Part shown: positions 1-10,600 of the stretch, one piece after another
Layout of the letters: the number at the start of each line of letters is the position of its first letter
Position numbering within the stretch: the first letter of the stretch is position 1
NCBI GenBank assembly: GCA_964036315.1
Contig: OZ038510.1
Coordinates: 83,807,819 to 83,871,818, forward strand
Reading direction: 5' to 3'
DNA from: Acanthosepion esculentum
Taxonomy: Eukaryota; Mollusca; Cephalopoda; Sepiida; Sepiidae
DNA length: 64,000 bases
The notes under the pieces: generated by a model
What the model saw: only the letters and a program-made list of their open reading frames with translations
Databases searched by the model: none
What the model was told of the DNA's origin: nothing
Translations under genes and position numbers: made by a program

Positions 1-299
1 GAGGTAAACGAAATTTAGGACTGGCTCTGATGAACCCTAACCCATTTGGAAAGCGTGTAGACATTTCCTGTTGGCCGCCCTGAGGTAAAATTACTAAGAG
101 GCAAGTTGTTCGCTGGTGAGGAGACAGGCAGGGGTGATCTTGTACACCCCCAAATAAAAAAAGAGGATCCCAAAATACACTATTCTTTCCCTAAACACTT
201 GTCGAAAACGAATGATGCTGTTACAAACATCAAAATTAAAATGGACTGAACTGTAGCACTTAAAGCCTCCGTTGCAAAAACACCATTTCGAGGTTTTCA
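1..299. other. Unassigned unique sequence
   Basis: No reading frame, repeat or RNA structure that I recognise. It leads into a pyrimidine-rich tract. Confidence 0.4.
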
Positions 300-622
300 G
301 AGCATTCCATCACTCCTAGTTTCACTTTCCCTTCTCTCTATTTTCTTTTACTCGTTTTCTCTCTTCTTCTCACCGCCTCTCTCTCATCTCTGTTTGCTCT
401 TTCTCTTTGTTTTCTCTCTTCTACCCATACCCTTTCCTCTTTCCCTCTACTTTTCTCTCGCTTTCCTTTTTGTCTTTTTCTCTCCTTTCTATCACTACTT
501 TGTTGTCAATTTGTACCCTTTCCTTCCATTTTCTTTTTTCTTCTGTGTGTCTGTGTGTCTCTTTTCTCTCTTCTTTTTTCTCTTTCTCTCTCTACTCTTT
601 CTTTCTCTCTCTCTCTCTCTCT
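300..622. repeat. CT-rich low-complexity tract
   Basis: Almost pure T and C on the plus strand with short TCTC runs. The open frames through it are compositional artefacts rich in Leu, Phe and Ser. It abuts the start of the LTR at 624. Confidence 0.8.
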
Positions 623-623
623 G

Positions 624-948
624 TGTTGGGGCGCATTCACCTTCACAACCACAATAGACTGATCCTATTATTATAAATAGAACAGTAGTTCTAGAGACTG
701 TGAGTAGTGTAGCAGTGTAGTGCAGTGCAGAGTGAGACTTCTGTAGTGATCAGTTACACTTCCGCTTCTCGACCGGAAGATACCGCTGGACTTCATTACT
801 ATTACTTATTGTTACTACTAACCTACGTTCGTTCTACTACTAATCTCTCAGATGTAAATACCTCTCTGAATATACCAGTATTTTTCCCTACGACTGTGTT
901 TATTCGTTATTACCATATACTCACGTGGAAACACTCAACATCTCAACA
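624..948 (+). mobile_element. Ty3-type long terminal repeat (5' LTR remnant)
   Basis: The segment opens TGTTG and closes CAACA, the inverted termini expected of an LTR. A TATA-like TTATAAATAG lies at 671-680 and would serve as the promoter. A tRNA-Ser-like primer site follows one base after the end, so this is read as a 5' LTR in plus orientation. No gag or pol sequence follows; the region beyond is CT-rich. No target duplication can be checked because the element is truncated. LTR identity is inferred from this architecture, with no homology search. Confidence 0.7.
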
Positions 949-949
949 G

Positions 950-964
950 TGGCGACGAAGGATG
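950..964 (+). promoter_or_regulatory. Primer-binding site (tRNA-Ser type)
   Basis: The sequence TGGCGACGAAGGATG matches the complement of an animal tRNA-Ser(GCT) 3' end (TGGCGACGAGGATGG) except for one inserted A. A tRNA-Ser primer is typical of the Mag-like branch of Ty3 retrotransposons. The retrovirus-like placement directly after an LTR supports the call. Confidence 0.6.
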
Positions 965-965
965 T

Positions 966-1265
966 TTTATTGATCTCAACACTCTGTCACTATTTTTCTC
1001 TTTCTCTCTTTATATTTCTCTCTTCTTATTTTTCTCCCTTCCTCTTTTCGCTCTTTGTCTTTTCTCTCCCTTCTTCTGTCTGTCTGTCTCTCTCTCTCTG
1101 TTTTGTCCGTCCTTTTTCTCTCTCTTCTATCATTTCCTTTTTCAACATTTTACGTTCTTCCTCTCTCTTTCCTCCCACCCTCTCTCTCTCTCTCTCTCTC
1201 TCTCTGTGACCGCTCTCTTCACTTATCACTTTTTTTCTTTCTGTCTGTTCTCGAGATCTTTCTGT
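966..1265. repeat. CT-rich low-complexity tract
   Basis: Resembles the 300-622 tract, with (TC)n at 1180-1205. It occupies the place where the LTR element's internal region should be. The minus-strand Arg-Glu frame over it is spurious. Confidence 0.7.
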
Positions 1266-1589
1266 GATTTATTCAGTAGATTTTTTTTCGTTTAATACAA
1301 CTAAATAAGGTAAAAGAATTGACCGGTTGACTGATTTCGAGTTCGACGGTTTATCAAGACTTTGCCGGTTATTTAAAGCCAGAAAATATTTTAATAATGA
1401 TCTTAGTGATAGGAGTCTTACTAATTAACAGGGGAAAGAAGAGGAGGAGGTTTCAAAACTTCCACAAGGATTTTTCCACGTAAGTAAATACAAAGGATCT
1501 ATTACAGACACTTGCTTAACTCTGGTAATAGTGCTGGAAGCAAACCTCCCTACCCCATAAAAGAACTGAGATGTGAATTCAGAGATGAA

Positions 1590-1590
<1 letters not shown>
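1266..1590. other. Unassigned sequence
   Basis: Nothing recognisable: no TIR pairs, no coding homology. Confidence 0.4.
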
Positions 1591-1664
<74 letters not shown>

Positions 1665-1680
1665 CAAATAAACGACAATA

Positions 1681-1718
<38 letters not shown>

Positions 1719-1740
1719 TATATATATATATATATATATA
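1591..1740. repeat. (TA)n microsatellites
   Basis: Two long TA runs separated by about 25 bp that contain ACAAATAAACGAC, a motif shared with the A-rich repeat that follows. Confidence 0.9.
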
Positions 1741-2655
1741 AACAAATAAACAACTTCCGGTAAAATAACCGCCAACATGACAATAAAATAAGCAAAATAA
1801 ATTAATCCAAACAAATTACCAAATCCCACCTGTTAGAATAGACGAAATAGAATAAAAAATAAGGAACAAAATCAATAAATAAAGTAAATAATAAACAAAT
1901 TAGCAAACTATTATGACCAAAATATTAGGCTATAAAAATCAAAACAAAAAATCGTACGAAAAATAGCTATAACTGTTATATAACGATAAAAAAATGAATA
2001 AAAAATAATATACTGCGTTACTAAAAAATCGAAAACCAAAAAAGAATATATGCAGTGTAACAAATAAATAACAAGTAAATTGATCTAAATATATATAAAT
2101 AAACTAACAACCGATATAGATAAACTAGCCGTTTAGAGAAAACAAATAAAGATAATCAATCCAAATAAATAAATTAAAAATTGTTCCCGCCAAAATAATA
2201 GTCAGAACAAACCACAACAATCAACCCCAAAATTCAACAAATAGCTTTATCTTACCAAACAAAAACAAAACTATTAAATAAGCTATATAAACAAATTTTT
2301 ATTACATTAATAAAAACACCGATCAAAATAAAAATAAATAAATATATAAGATAAAAAATAAAAATAAATAAAAACTAGCAAAATAATTTGACCCAAATAA
2401 ATAAACAAATAAGCGACTTCCGGTAAAATAACCGCCAAAATAGACTATCCACAATAAGCTATATCAACAAATTTTTACTACGTTAATAAAAACAACGATC
2501 AAAATAAAAAAATAAAAATAAATATATAAGATAATAAATAAAAATAAAATTAAATAAAAACAAGCAAAATAATTGAACACAAATAAATAAATAAACAAAT
2601 AAACGACTTCCGGAAAAATAACCGACAAAATAGACTACCCACAATGCACCACTGA
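1741..2655. repeat. A-rich degenerate tandem repeat
   Basis: Mostly AAATAAA-type sequence. Two adjacent units of about 180-190 bp, roughly 2278-2456 and 2457-2650, align along their length; both end with GACTTCCGG followed by AAAATAACCG. A third copy of that end motif is at about 1750. No coding content. Confidence 0.7.
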
Positions 2656-2752
2656 CCCGAGAATAGCCGAGAAAAATAACAGCGCTCGTGGCCTGACGAT
2701 TGCATCTAGCATGAAACAGACTGCCGCCTCTAAGTATTGACTTCTATGTTCA

Positions 2753-3184
<432 letters not shown>

Positions 3185-3257
<73 letters not shown>
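3185..3257. repeat. (TA)n microsatellite
   Basis: Uninterrupted TA run at the end of the foldback element. Confidence 0.9.
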
Positions 3258-3260
<3 letters not shown>

Positions 3261-3339
3261 TTTATTTAATCCAGTACAAAACCGAAGAGTGACTTAAAGC
3301 AGAGGTGTACTTATTGATTATAACGGACACAATTTTATA

Positions 3340-3826
3340 ATTTCTCCCACTGAAAAGTCATCGAGTTCTTGTTTCCTAAACTACAAAAGCGAAATGTTCT
3401 GAAAGATATGAATGTTGAAGCCATTAACAATTTATTCGAAAGAGCCGAATTAATCTCTCCGTCTAAAACCTTTTTTTTTCGTAAGAAATTAAGTCACACA
3501 AAACAAAGACTTATTAACAACGGTCTCCCTAATTATATTGTTGAATATCAAATTAGATTTCCCTCGCATAATAATAAATTTAATATAAACCCGTGAGCGC
3601 AAGATAAGATTATTAACAATGGCGTTAATATATTCTACAGAAATCAAACGCAGTACAAGTATAAAAAAATGAAATAGCAATAAAAAAATAAAAAACGACG
3701 CATAGACATATTAAATTTCTTGATAAAAATACACTTATAAGAATTTTCATTTATTATGAAAAATTTAAAACTAATAATCTTATTATAAAAAATATATATT
3801 AATCAACCCGTGTAGGTATGTTTTGT
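3340..3826 (+). pseudogene. Penelope-like retroelement, N-terminal fragment
   Basis: The open frame 3369-3596 reads ...KKLSHTKQRLINNGLPNY then IVEYQIRFPSHNNKFNINP. Past the stop, reading with frame changes continues with YRNQTQYKYKK and a RRIDILNF/FIYYENLKLNN-like stretch. These resemble the region upstream of the reverse transcriptase in Penelope-like elements of molluscs as I recall them. The RT itself is absent: the copy stops at a (TA)n array. Penelope-like elements carry an RT, usually with a GIY-YIG endonuclease. Family assignment is from recalled motifs only. Confidence 0.5.
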
Positions 3827-3857
<31 letters not shown>

Positions 3858-3861
3858 TTTG

Positions 3862-3952
<91 letters not shown>

Positions 3953-3996
3953 AGGAATATAGTTTGATTTAATTGTAGGATATTATATATATATAT

Positions 3997-4060
<64 letters not shown>
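3827..4060. repeat. (TA)n arrays with an intervening duplicated segment
   Basis: Three long TA runs. The spacer at 3952-3983 is repeated almost exactly at 4701-4735, showing a local duplication now separated by the TIR element at 4232. Confidence 0.8.
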
Positions 4061-4065
<5 letters not shown>

Positions 4066-4231
4066 TTAGATTTACCACACTAAACAACGTTAATTGGTTG
4101 ATTTTGTTTGTGGCATAACAATCTCTAGAGTTTATTTAATGCCGGAATCTAAATCTTTTTAACACCATTTTATTACTAAAACTTATATTTTGAACGCATT
4201 TGACTTGGAGCTTTGAAGTGTTACAAATGCA
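4061..4231 (+). repeat. Dispersed repeat related to the 127-bp satellite
   Basis: Contains GTGGCATAAC...GTTTATTTAATGCCG, a diverged form of the repeat tandemly arrayed at 63.5-64 kb. A second local copy is at 4770-4840. Confidence 0.55.
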
Positions 4232-4561
4232 GGGCGTCCAAATAGTTCGTGTGCACTTTAAAAAATGAATAACTTTATTTGTATTTGCGATAGAAATAAT
4301 CTGTAAAAAATGTTATAACGTTTAATGTACCTAGTTTTAAGTATAGCTAAAATAACTAATGTGATTTCAGGCATTACTGTAAATCAGTTGGCAAATGTTT
4401 TCTGTGAACTGCAAAATCGTATTACCCTTTGTATTGTTAATGATGGATGACATGTGGAAACTTAAATAAAGTTTCAATAAAACCTTAAAAAATATAGATT
4501 TACTTCTTTCTAATCATTTTAACAAATGATTTCTACCGCAAATAGAACTTTATGGACACCC
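4232..4561. mobile_element. Non-autonomous TIR element (MITE), copy 1
   Basis: Starts GGGCGTCCAAATAGTTCGTG and ends AACTTTATGGACACCC, imperfect terminal inverted repeats. The interior is nearly identical to the 364-bp copy at 61025-61388. The right TIR has lost about 30 bp. No transposase frame. The termini resemble Tc1/mariner-group elements, which insert at TA. Confidence 0.75.
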
Positions 4562-4699
4562 TGCATATATGTTATTCTGCTTTCACAATAGAATTCTGGG
4601 TAGATGATACTCAGCCTTTGTGTTAGTACATGTCTTTGTGACCATAATTACTAGAGGCAATGATACGTGTGTTTTATGTCGTAGTTTGGTTGAAGTTAA

Positions 4700-4890
4700 A
4701 TTTAGGAATATAGTTTGATTTAATTGTAGGATATTATATGAATTAATGTGAAAGTGTTTAGTTCGGTGATTTTGTTTAACGGCACATCAACACCTCTATG
4801 GGTTATTTAATGCCGGAATCTAAATATTTTATACGTAATTTTATGCTTTCAACTACAGATATTTTGTACATCATATTATACTGGTAATTT
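4700..4890. repeat. Second copy of the 3.95-4.2 kb segment
   Basis: Repeats the sequence of 3952-4160, including TTTAATGCCGGAATCTAAAT. A direct duplication interrupted by the MITE. Confidence 0.6.
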
Positions 4891-4944
4891 TGGTAAATAT
4901 ATCTGTTCAAATGAGATGTCAATGTTATTTTCATTTCATCGCAA

Positions 4945-4946
4945 TC

Positions 4947-4989
<43 letters not shown>

Positions 4990-5020
4990 ATATCTATCTT
5001 TCTATCTATCTATCTATCTT
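4945..5020. repeat. (CTAT)n microsatellite
   Basis: Tetranucleotide run immediately before the Tc1-type transposon. Confidence 0.9.
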
Positions 5021-5028
5021 TACATATA

Positions 5029-6275
5029 CAGGAGTCAGACAAAAAAAATGGGACAGCTGCAAATTCCACTCCTATATTTCAAAAACCTATTATATTAAGA
5101 ACTTTAACAAAAACTTCATAATTGCAGGTTATATCTATATATATATATATATATATAAATACGTTTATTTATCTAATTTACTCTCTTTGTCTTATTTATT
5201 TTTAGAATTTAGTAAATTGAGTCCGAAAATGGGCAAATTGTTGGAGCTTGCATGACAGGAGCCTCGATCACTAAGGTTGCTAAACTGTTTGGTTTTTCAA
5301 GAGCTACCATATCAAGAACTATGACGCAATTCAAGAAACGGGGTAAAACCTCTAGCAAGCATAGCAATTCGGGCCGGACTTGCAAACTTACTGACAGGAA
5401 CCGACGTGCATTGAAACGCAATGTGGCGAAAAATCATCGGACTACTGCGGCCAAAGTGACTGCTGAGTTGAATAATCATCTGAATAGTCCAGTTTCTACT
5501 AAAACTGTTCGTTGTGAGCTCCAATGGGCTGGATATCATGGAAGAGCCGCCGTAAGGAAACCTCTTCTCTCCTCTCGCAATATTCAGAAGTGGTTAAAGT
5601 GGTACTGAGATCACAATGCCTAATCTGCAGACCAATGGAAGCAAGTCATATTCTCAGACGAGTACAGTTTTTCTCTTTTCCCAACTTCAGGGCGAGTTTA
5701 TGTGTGGAGGCATCTCAAAGAAGCTTACAACCCTGACTGCCTTCTTCCAACAGTGAAGCATGGTGGTGGATCAGTGATAGTTTGGGCCGCTATATGATGG
5801 AAATATCTCGGTCCAATAGTTGCACTGCGTAGTAGAATCGACAGCAAAGAATACCTGAACATTTTGGGTGATCATGTTCACCCAATGGCCCAGACTTTAT
5901 CTCCTGATGGTGACTGCATCTTCCAAGACGATAATGCTCCAATACATACCGATCGAGTGGTTAAGAATTGGTATGAAGAGCATGAAAGTGAGCTAGAACA
6001 CATGGAGTGGCCTCCCCAATCTCCAGATATCAATATTATTGAACATTTGTGGTGCATTTTGGAGCGACAAGTTAGGAGCCGCTATCCTCCACCGTAGTGT
6101 CTGGAGCAGGTGTTAATGGAAGAATGGCTGAAAATTCCTCCAGATGAAGTCAGGCAGCTGTATGATTCCATTCTTAGACGTATTAAAGCTGTATGTGAGG
6201 CTAAAGGAGGACCAACTCCATATCAAATAAATTTTCTTTGTATTTAACAAGTGTTTCAATTATTTTGTCCAACCC

Positions 6276-6278
<3 letters not shown>
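5029..6278 (+). mobile_element. Tc1-family DNA transposon, 1250 bp
   Basis: The left end CAGGAGTCAGACAAAA and right end TTTTGTCCAACCCCTG form TIRs, and TA dinucleotides flank both. It contains a single decayed transposase frame. The right end runs straight into a (TA)n array, consistent with TA targeting. A small (TA)n expansion at 5132-5158 lies in the 5' untranslated part. Confidence 0.9.
5213..6247 (+). pseudogene. Tc1-like transposase with DD36E spacing, four in-frame stops
   Basis: Cut-and-paste transposase acting in the nucleus on its own TIRs. One frame runs from about 5213 to the TAA at 6245, interrupted by TGA 5606, TAA 5621, TGA 5795 and TAG 6095, with no frameshift after 5213. The N-terminal helix-turn-helix region reads SITKVAKLFGFSRATISRT. 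Catalytic motifs in order are IFSDEYSF (first Asp), [10 protein letters not shown] (second Asp) and [11 protein letters not shown] (Glu). I count 36 residues between the second Asp and the Glu, where classic Tc1 has 34, so it fits the DD36E group (called Incomer in the literature as I recall). All three acidic residues remain, so decay is by nonsense mutation only. Homologous rather than host-encoded. Confidence 0.88.

Positions 6279-6350
<72 letters not shown>
6279..6350. repeat. (TA)n microsatellite
   Basis: TA run starting at the transposon's target site. Confidence 0.9.
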
Positions 6351-6373
6351 AACGCACGCACACACACATATAT

Positions 6374-6893
6374 ATTGTTAATTATAAGAGACAGTGAATG
6401 TATATTGTGTTTGTCTTCGGCCGTTCTAAGCTTCGTATTGTGGCTTTAATGTATTTTTATTGAGTGTGGGTTTTAATGTAGATGTCCTCCAAACAACTCG
6501 CAACATATTAAAATGCATTTAAACACAGGGTTCTGTTGATAACATTTCTTTCTTTCACGTGGTCATGTATGACGTCATAGAACCACATTACGAATTTACG
6601 ACCTGTGTCTGCTATTCCGCGACCGTTATTGTCATATAGCTAACTTCTCTGTAAACAAAACAGAATGTCGTCTTTGATCGTGAACATCTTTGTTGTAATG
6701 TCCATATAAACACTCTGAAGCTGGGCCATGCGAGCCGAAAGCTTAGATCGAGGAGCAGCATGATAAAAGTATCCAAATGTTGGAGAGTTTTTGCTTTTAT
6801 TTTATCCCGAAACTAAAGCCATTATACGAGAGCTTGGAAAGACTCATGATAAAACCTTATAGACATTCATTGTCTGTTATAATTTAACAATAT
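6374..6893. mobile_element. Short element with ~30-bp inverted ends
   Basis: TTGTTAATTATAAGAGACAG at 6375 is mirrored at 6861-6893 with a few mismatches and indels. The ~460-bp interior is unique except for a hammerhead-like stretch at 6711-6745. No coding frame. Confidence 0.5.
6711..6745 (+). ncRNA. Hammerhead-like core, degenerate
   Basis: Reads CACT, CTGAAGC, a stem II-like GGGCCATGCGAGCC, then GAAAGCTT. It matches a repeated pattern (CTGANGA, bulged T, hairpin, GAAAGCTT) also at 7214 and 31710. The core A9 is C here and the stem II pairing is imperfect, so activity is unlikely. Confidence 0.3.
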
Positions 6894-7198
6894 TGGTTTG
6901 AATTATGATCTACTGCCCCAATACACTCACCGCTACTTCTATCAAAGCAGTGACACCTTGATAAAGAAAAAACAAACCCCAGACCACCCCTCCATTCAAA
7001 ACTATAAATGTGTAAATTATTCCATACGATAGTTATTCCAAAACAAGGCCTGAGCATGAAACTACCACCCAGTGGTTAAGGTTTAATATTGGAATTAAAC
7101 TTGAATACTGCTGACCAGTTTAGAAACATAGTAATTTCTGTATCGCGATGGAATCATATTTTTTTAAAATAATTATAATATATATATATTGTTTTAAC

Positions 7199-7250
7199 GT
7201 CCATATAACCACTCTGATGATGGCTCATGTGACCCGAAAGCTTTCACATT
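7199..7250 (+). ncRNA. Hammerhead-like core, GAAAGCTT type
   Basis: CTGATGA at 7214-7220, a hairpin GGCTCA/TGACCC with one mismatch, and GAAAGCTT at 7236-7243. AGCT is self-complementary, so stem III could form only between two molecules. Stem I is weak. Confidence 0.35.
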
Positions 7251-7252
7251 CA

Positions 7253-7323
7253 TCATTGCCGTGCGCCAACGGCTTAGCCATACTGATGAGCTGCGATGCA
7301 GCGAAACAGTCGGTCTGTGGATG

Positions 7324-7326
<3 letters not shown>
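7253..7326 (+). mobile_element. Hammerhead SINE (copy A), 3' part
   Basis: Only the 3' part of the element is present: GCCGTGCGCCAACGGCTTA, then a deletion that joins straight to the ribozyme. It terminates at ATGACA followed by (TA)n. Confidence 0.7.
7278..7320 (+). ncRNA. Type I hammerhead ribozyme (copy A)
   Basis: Stem I CCATA (7278-7282) pairs with TGTGG (7316-7320) through one wobble. Core CTGATGA is at 7283-7289. Stem II GCTGC/GCAGC closes a GAT loop. GAAA is at 7303-7306. Stem III is 2 pairs plus one mismatch, and the cleavage triplet is GTC with C7315. Predicted self-cleavage falls after 7315. Confidence 0.7.

Positions 7327-7327
<1 letters not shown>

Positions 7328-7386
<59 letters not shown>
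7328..7386. repeat. (TA)n microsatellite
   Basis: TA run directly following ribozyme copy A. Confidence 0.9.
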
Positions 7387-7390
<4 letters not shown>

Positions 7391-7904
7391 GTTGCGATGA
7401 ATCAGGATTTGGTCTTATAACCTTTTTTTAATATGACTAAAATTGCATGAAACAAATTATATTTTGACTCCTAAAGTGATAGTATTTCATTGGTAATTTT
7501 TTTTTGTTTTATTTCCGAGTGATGTGTGTGGCGTAGAATGGCACAAGGCCTGGCACTGAATGAGCGTGTTCAACTAACATCCTCTTACGGCGTGTGAAAA
7601 TGCGTGGAACAAGTGCAGAGATAGCGGCGCGGAGTTTATGGACATTGTCCTTCAGCCAAAATCATTAGAACTTGCCATTCCAAAACTGATGAGTGTTGGG
7701 TTCCGTGGTAGATAGCCTAAGAAGCGTTAGTCCTTCATCATCTCGATTGGAAGAACATGTACAAAAGGTACAGGAAATCATGACCTCAGCCGAGGAGATA
7801 CCCAGACGAAGCTTATGCCACTCTAGAATTTTAACACTGTACCGTACGTCGAAAATTATACTGTACAAAATAAAATATGTTTTATGAAATTGGACCAATC
7901 ATTG
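7387..7904. other. Unassigned sequence
   Basis: No recognisable homology; the open frames at 7665-7898 on both strands have no family resemblance that I can name. Confidence 0.35.
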
Positions 7905-8500
7905 AAATTGTTCACTCAGTTATGAGCCATGCGTGCTACACGCTTAGACTATCATGTATCTTTCGATATATAATTAACGAGCAGATTTTTTCCGGCAGTA
8001 GGTTGCCATTTCTTTCTGCGGTAGACTAGTTGCCATCCGGTTTTTCCTGCTATTTACCCATAGCTGGGGAGAGAAGAACAGGATTCATAACTTTCCCAAG
8101 TTTATAAGCATGTAAATGAATGTAATGGATTCGACTGGAATTCGAACTCGGCTCTCCGTTTCAGTTATGTACCATGCTTGATACACGCTTAGGCGATCAT
8201 GTATCTTTCGATACATGACTTACGAGGCATATTTTTTCCCGCAGTAGGTTGCCATTTCTTTCTGCGGTAGACCAGTTGCTATCCAAGACTATAGAACCCG
8301 GTCTGTCCTGCTATTTACCCATAGCTGTAACGGGTAGGGAGAGAGACAAAGAGGGTTCATACCTTTCCTATAAGTGAATGTAATGGATTCAACTGGAATT
8401 CGAACTCGGCTCTCCGATTCAGTTATGTGCAATGCGTGATAAACGCTTAAGCGATCATGTATCTTTCGATACATTACTGACGAGGCAGATTTTTTCCCGC
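7905..8500 (-). repeat. Tandem tRNA-SINE units (~255 bp, 2.3 copies)
   Basis: The landmark CAGTTATG...GATCATGTATCTTTCGATA recurs at about 7917, 8165 and 8421. On the minus strand each unit holds a B-box-like GAGTTCGAATTCCAG and a tail reading CTATGGGTAAATAGCAGGA. This is a tRNA-derived SINE (tRNA-Arg-like in its better copy at 23225) arranged in tandem. Confidence 0.65.
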
Positions 8501-8563
8501 AATAGGATATCGTACTTCAGTGCGACAATGCGTACGGCTCAAACGCTACGCCTTGCGACCCAC

Positions 8564-8990
8564 TCACGACGACCGTTCCCATGAGCAGTCATTCTGCTCA
8601 TACCGGATGGACAAATCCTTGCCCAACAAATAGGTTAGGGAAACGGGAAGAGATAACCACAGACAATAAGTGCGAGAAAAGAAAATATTAGAATAGAATT
8701 TACGGTTGCATCTAGATATTTCAAGAGTAATACGAGGAGACCTAATTGCCAATCTAGTAGTACGCTTACATTCATGAAGTTGAGGTACCAATTTAGGAAA
8801 CATCGTCACAAGGTTTGCTATGAAAATGTTTATCAATCAAATATTTGTAGAAATGTCACAGTATATGCATGTGAACGCGGTGGGAAATTGACAGAAGACG
8901 AGATGCCAGGTCAGGATCTATATGCGAATAATGTAACGATTTAGCGCCATGGAAAGTGAAATTGTCGAGCCGAGGTCGAATTCAGGTCGA
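8564..8990 (-). pseudogene. Jockey/CR1-type LINE, C-terminal fragment
   Basis: The minus frame reads PQLHECKRTTRLAIRSPRIT and then KFYSNIFFSRTYCLWLSLP. It corresponds to the C-terminus after the reverse transcriptase in the LINE whose best copy is at 58363-58854. Upstream (8830-8930) homology continues out of frame. Broken and truncated. Confidence 0.65.
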
Positions 8991-8997
8991 ATTTCTT

Positions 8998-9717
8998 TAT
9001 ATATTCTTCTCGTAAAAAATAGTAGGGTTGACTGTGTTCTCTTGCTATGACTGCAGTAGATTTCGTCCTGTTACGTTACTAAAGGCTTATGGGATTAGTT
9101 CTGTGATTTCTCGAAGGGGGTGAAGATTATTTTGAGGATTAAGCATTTATTGAGATGTGATAACTTTTTCTTTGTGTGGCCATTTCTGTTTCGATTACGG
9201 CCATTTTCGAAAGCTAGCCTGTCTGCCAGTAAATCAGTTCCCGTCTCTGTTCCTCTCGTCACTTTCCTTGAAGCACCTGGCTCTTCGTTTAATGTATGCC
9301 CATTAGAGTCAGTCACTTGTCAGTTGTGAAATGTGAACGGTTTTTCGCCATCATTCACGTACTCACATTTCTTTTCTTTTCTTTCTAAATCGAGCAATAG
9401 CGCATGTGTCAAATCACTGCGCCTTCTCGGTCTCACGTCTTCCACCGGCACGAAGCGGAATGGGGATACTGAATCCGTTCCTATGTCAGCTGCTCGGAAA
9501 TTCAGTTCACTGTGTAGGGCCAGACAAATTTGTCTGGCACGACACATTGGATTTGGGATAGAAAAATCTTTCGAACCAAAAAGCATTTTGCACGTTTCAG
9601 AAATGTACCATTCGTCCCTGTATTGGATATTGCAGATGAATTCAGCCTGGTGCTCCTGCTATAGAACACGCGATTCTGGACATAATCCAAAAAAGAATCT
9701 GCAATTTTATCTAAAAT
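8998..9717 (+). repeat. Direct duplicate segment with LINE sequence, copy 1
   Basis: Begins with one minisatellite unit (TTCTTCTCGTAAAA), then GACTGCAGTAGATTT...GTTACTAAAGGCTTATGGGA, then LINE sequence. The same order recurs at 10565-11000, on the other side of the minisatellite. Confidence 0.65.
9384..9716 (+). pseudogene. Jockey/CR1-type LINE fragment (RT C-terminal side)
   Basis: The frame contains ACVKSLRLLGLTSSTGTKRN and SAARKFSSLCRARQI, the segment that precedes LEYCCHIW in this LINE family. A small local duplication of CCAGACAAATTTGTCTGGC disrupts it. No catalytic motif is present in the fragment. Confidence 0.6.
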
Positions 9718-10600
9718 AGTAAGGCTGGCTGTGTTCTTTTGCTAATTCTTCACATAAAAAAATTATAAGGCTGACTGTGTGATTTTGCTAATTCTTCTCA
9801 TAATAATATAGAAGGGCTGACTGTGTTCTCTTGTTAATTCTTCTCATAATAAAATAGAAGGGCTGAAAGTGCTTTCTTGCTAATTCTTCTCATAATAATA
9901 TATAAGGGCTGACTGTGTTTTCTTGCTAATTATTCTCATAATAAATTAGAAGGACTGATAATGTTCTCTTGCTAATTATTCTCATAATTAAATAGAAGGG
10001 CTGACTGTGTTCTCTTGCTAATTCTTCTCATAATGGAATAGAAGGGCTGACAGTGTTTCCTTGCTAAATCTTCTCATAATAATTTATAAGGGCTGATTGT
10101 GTTCTCTTGCTAATTCTTCTTATAATAAATTAGAAGGACTGAAAGTGTTTTCTTGCTAATTCTTCTCATAATAAAATAGAAGGGCTGACAGTGTTTCCTT
10201 GCTAATTCTTCTCATAATAAAATAGAAAGTCTGACTGTATTCTTGCTAATTCTTCTCATAATAATATATAAGGGCTGACTGTGTTCTCTTGCTAATTATT
10301 CTCATAATAAAATAGAAGGGCTGACAGTGTTCTCTTGCTAATTCTTCTCATAATAAATTAGAAGGGCTGACAGTGTTTTCTTGCTAATTCTTCTCATAAT
10401 AAATAAGAAGGGCTGACAGTGTTTTCTTGCTAATTCTTCTCATAATAAAATAGAAGGGCTGTCAGTGTTTTGTTGCTATTTTTTCTCATATTAATATATA
10501 AGGGCTGACTGTGTTATCTTGCTAATTCTTCTCATAATAAAACCGAAGGGCTGACTGTTTTCTTGTTAATTCTTCGTCTAATAAAATAGTAGGGTTAACT
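9718..10600. repeat. 46-47-bp minisatellite, about 19 units
   Basis: The unit is built around AGAAGGGCTGACTGTGTTCT and TTGCTAATTCTTCTCATAAT. Units differ by scattered substitutions and small deletions. Single units occur at both ends of the duplicated flanks, so the array probably grew from one unit of the flanking sequence. Confidence 0.9.

Noticed and set aside
394..676. Overlapping Phe/Leu/Ser membrane-protein-like frames
   Set aside because: Low-complexity pyrimidine tract giving hydrophobic residues in every frame.
1026..1229. Arg-Glu-rich open frame
   Set aside because: Antisense reading of a CT-rich tract.
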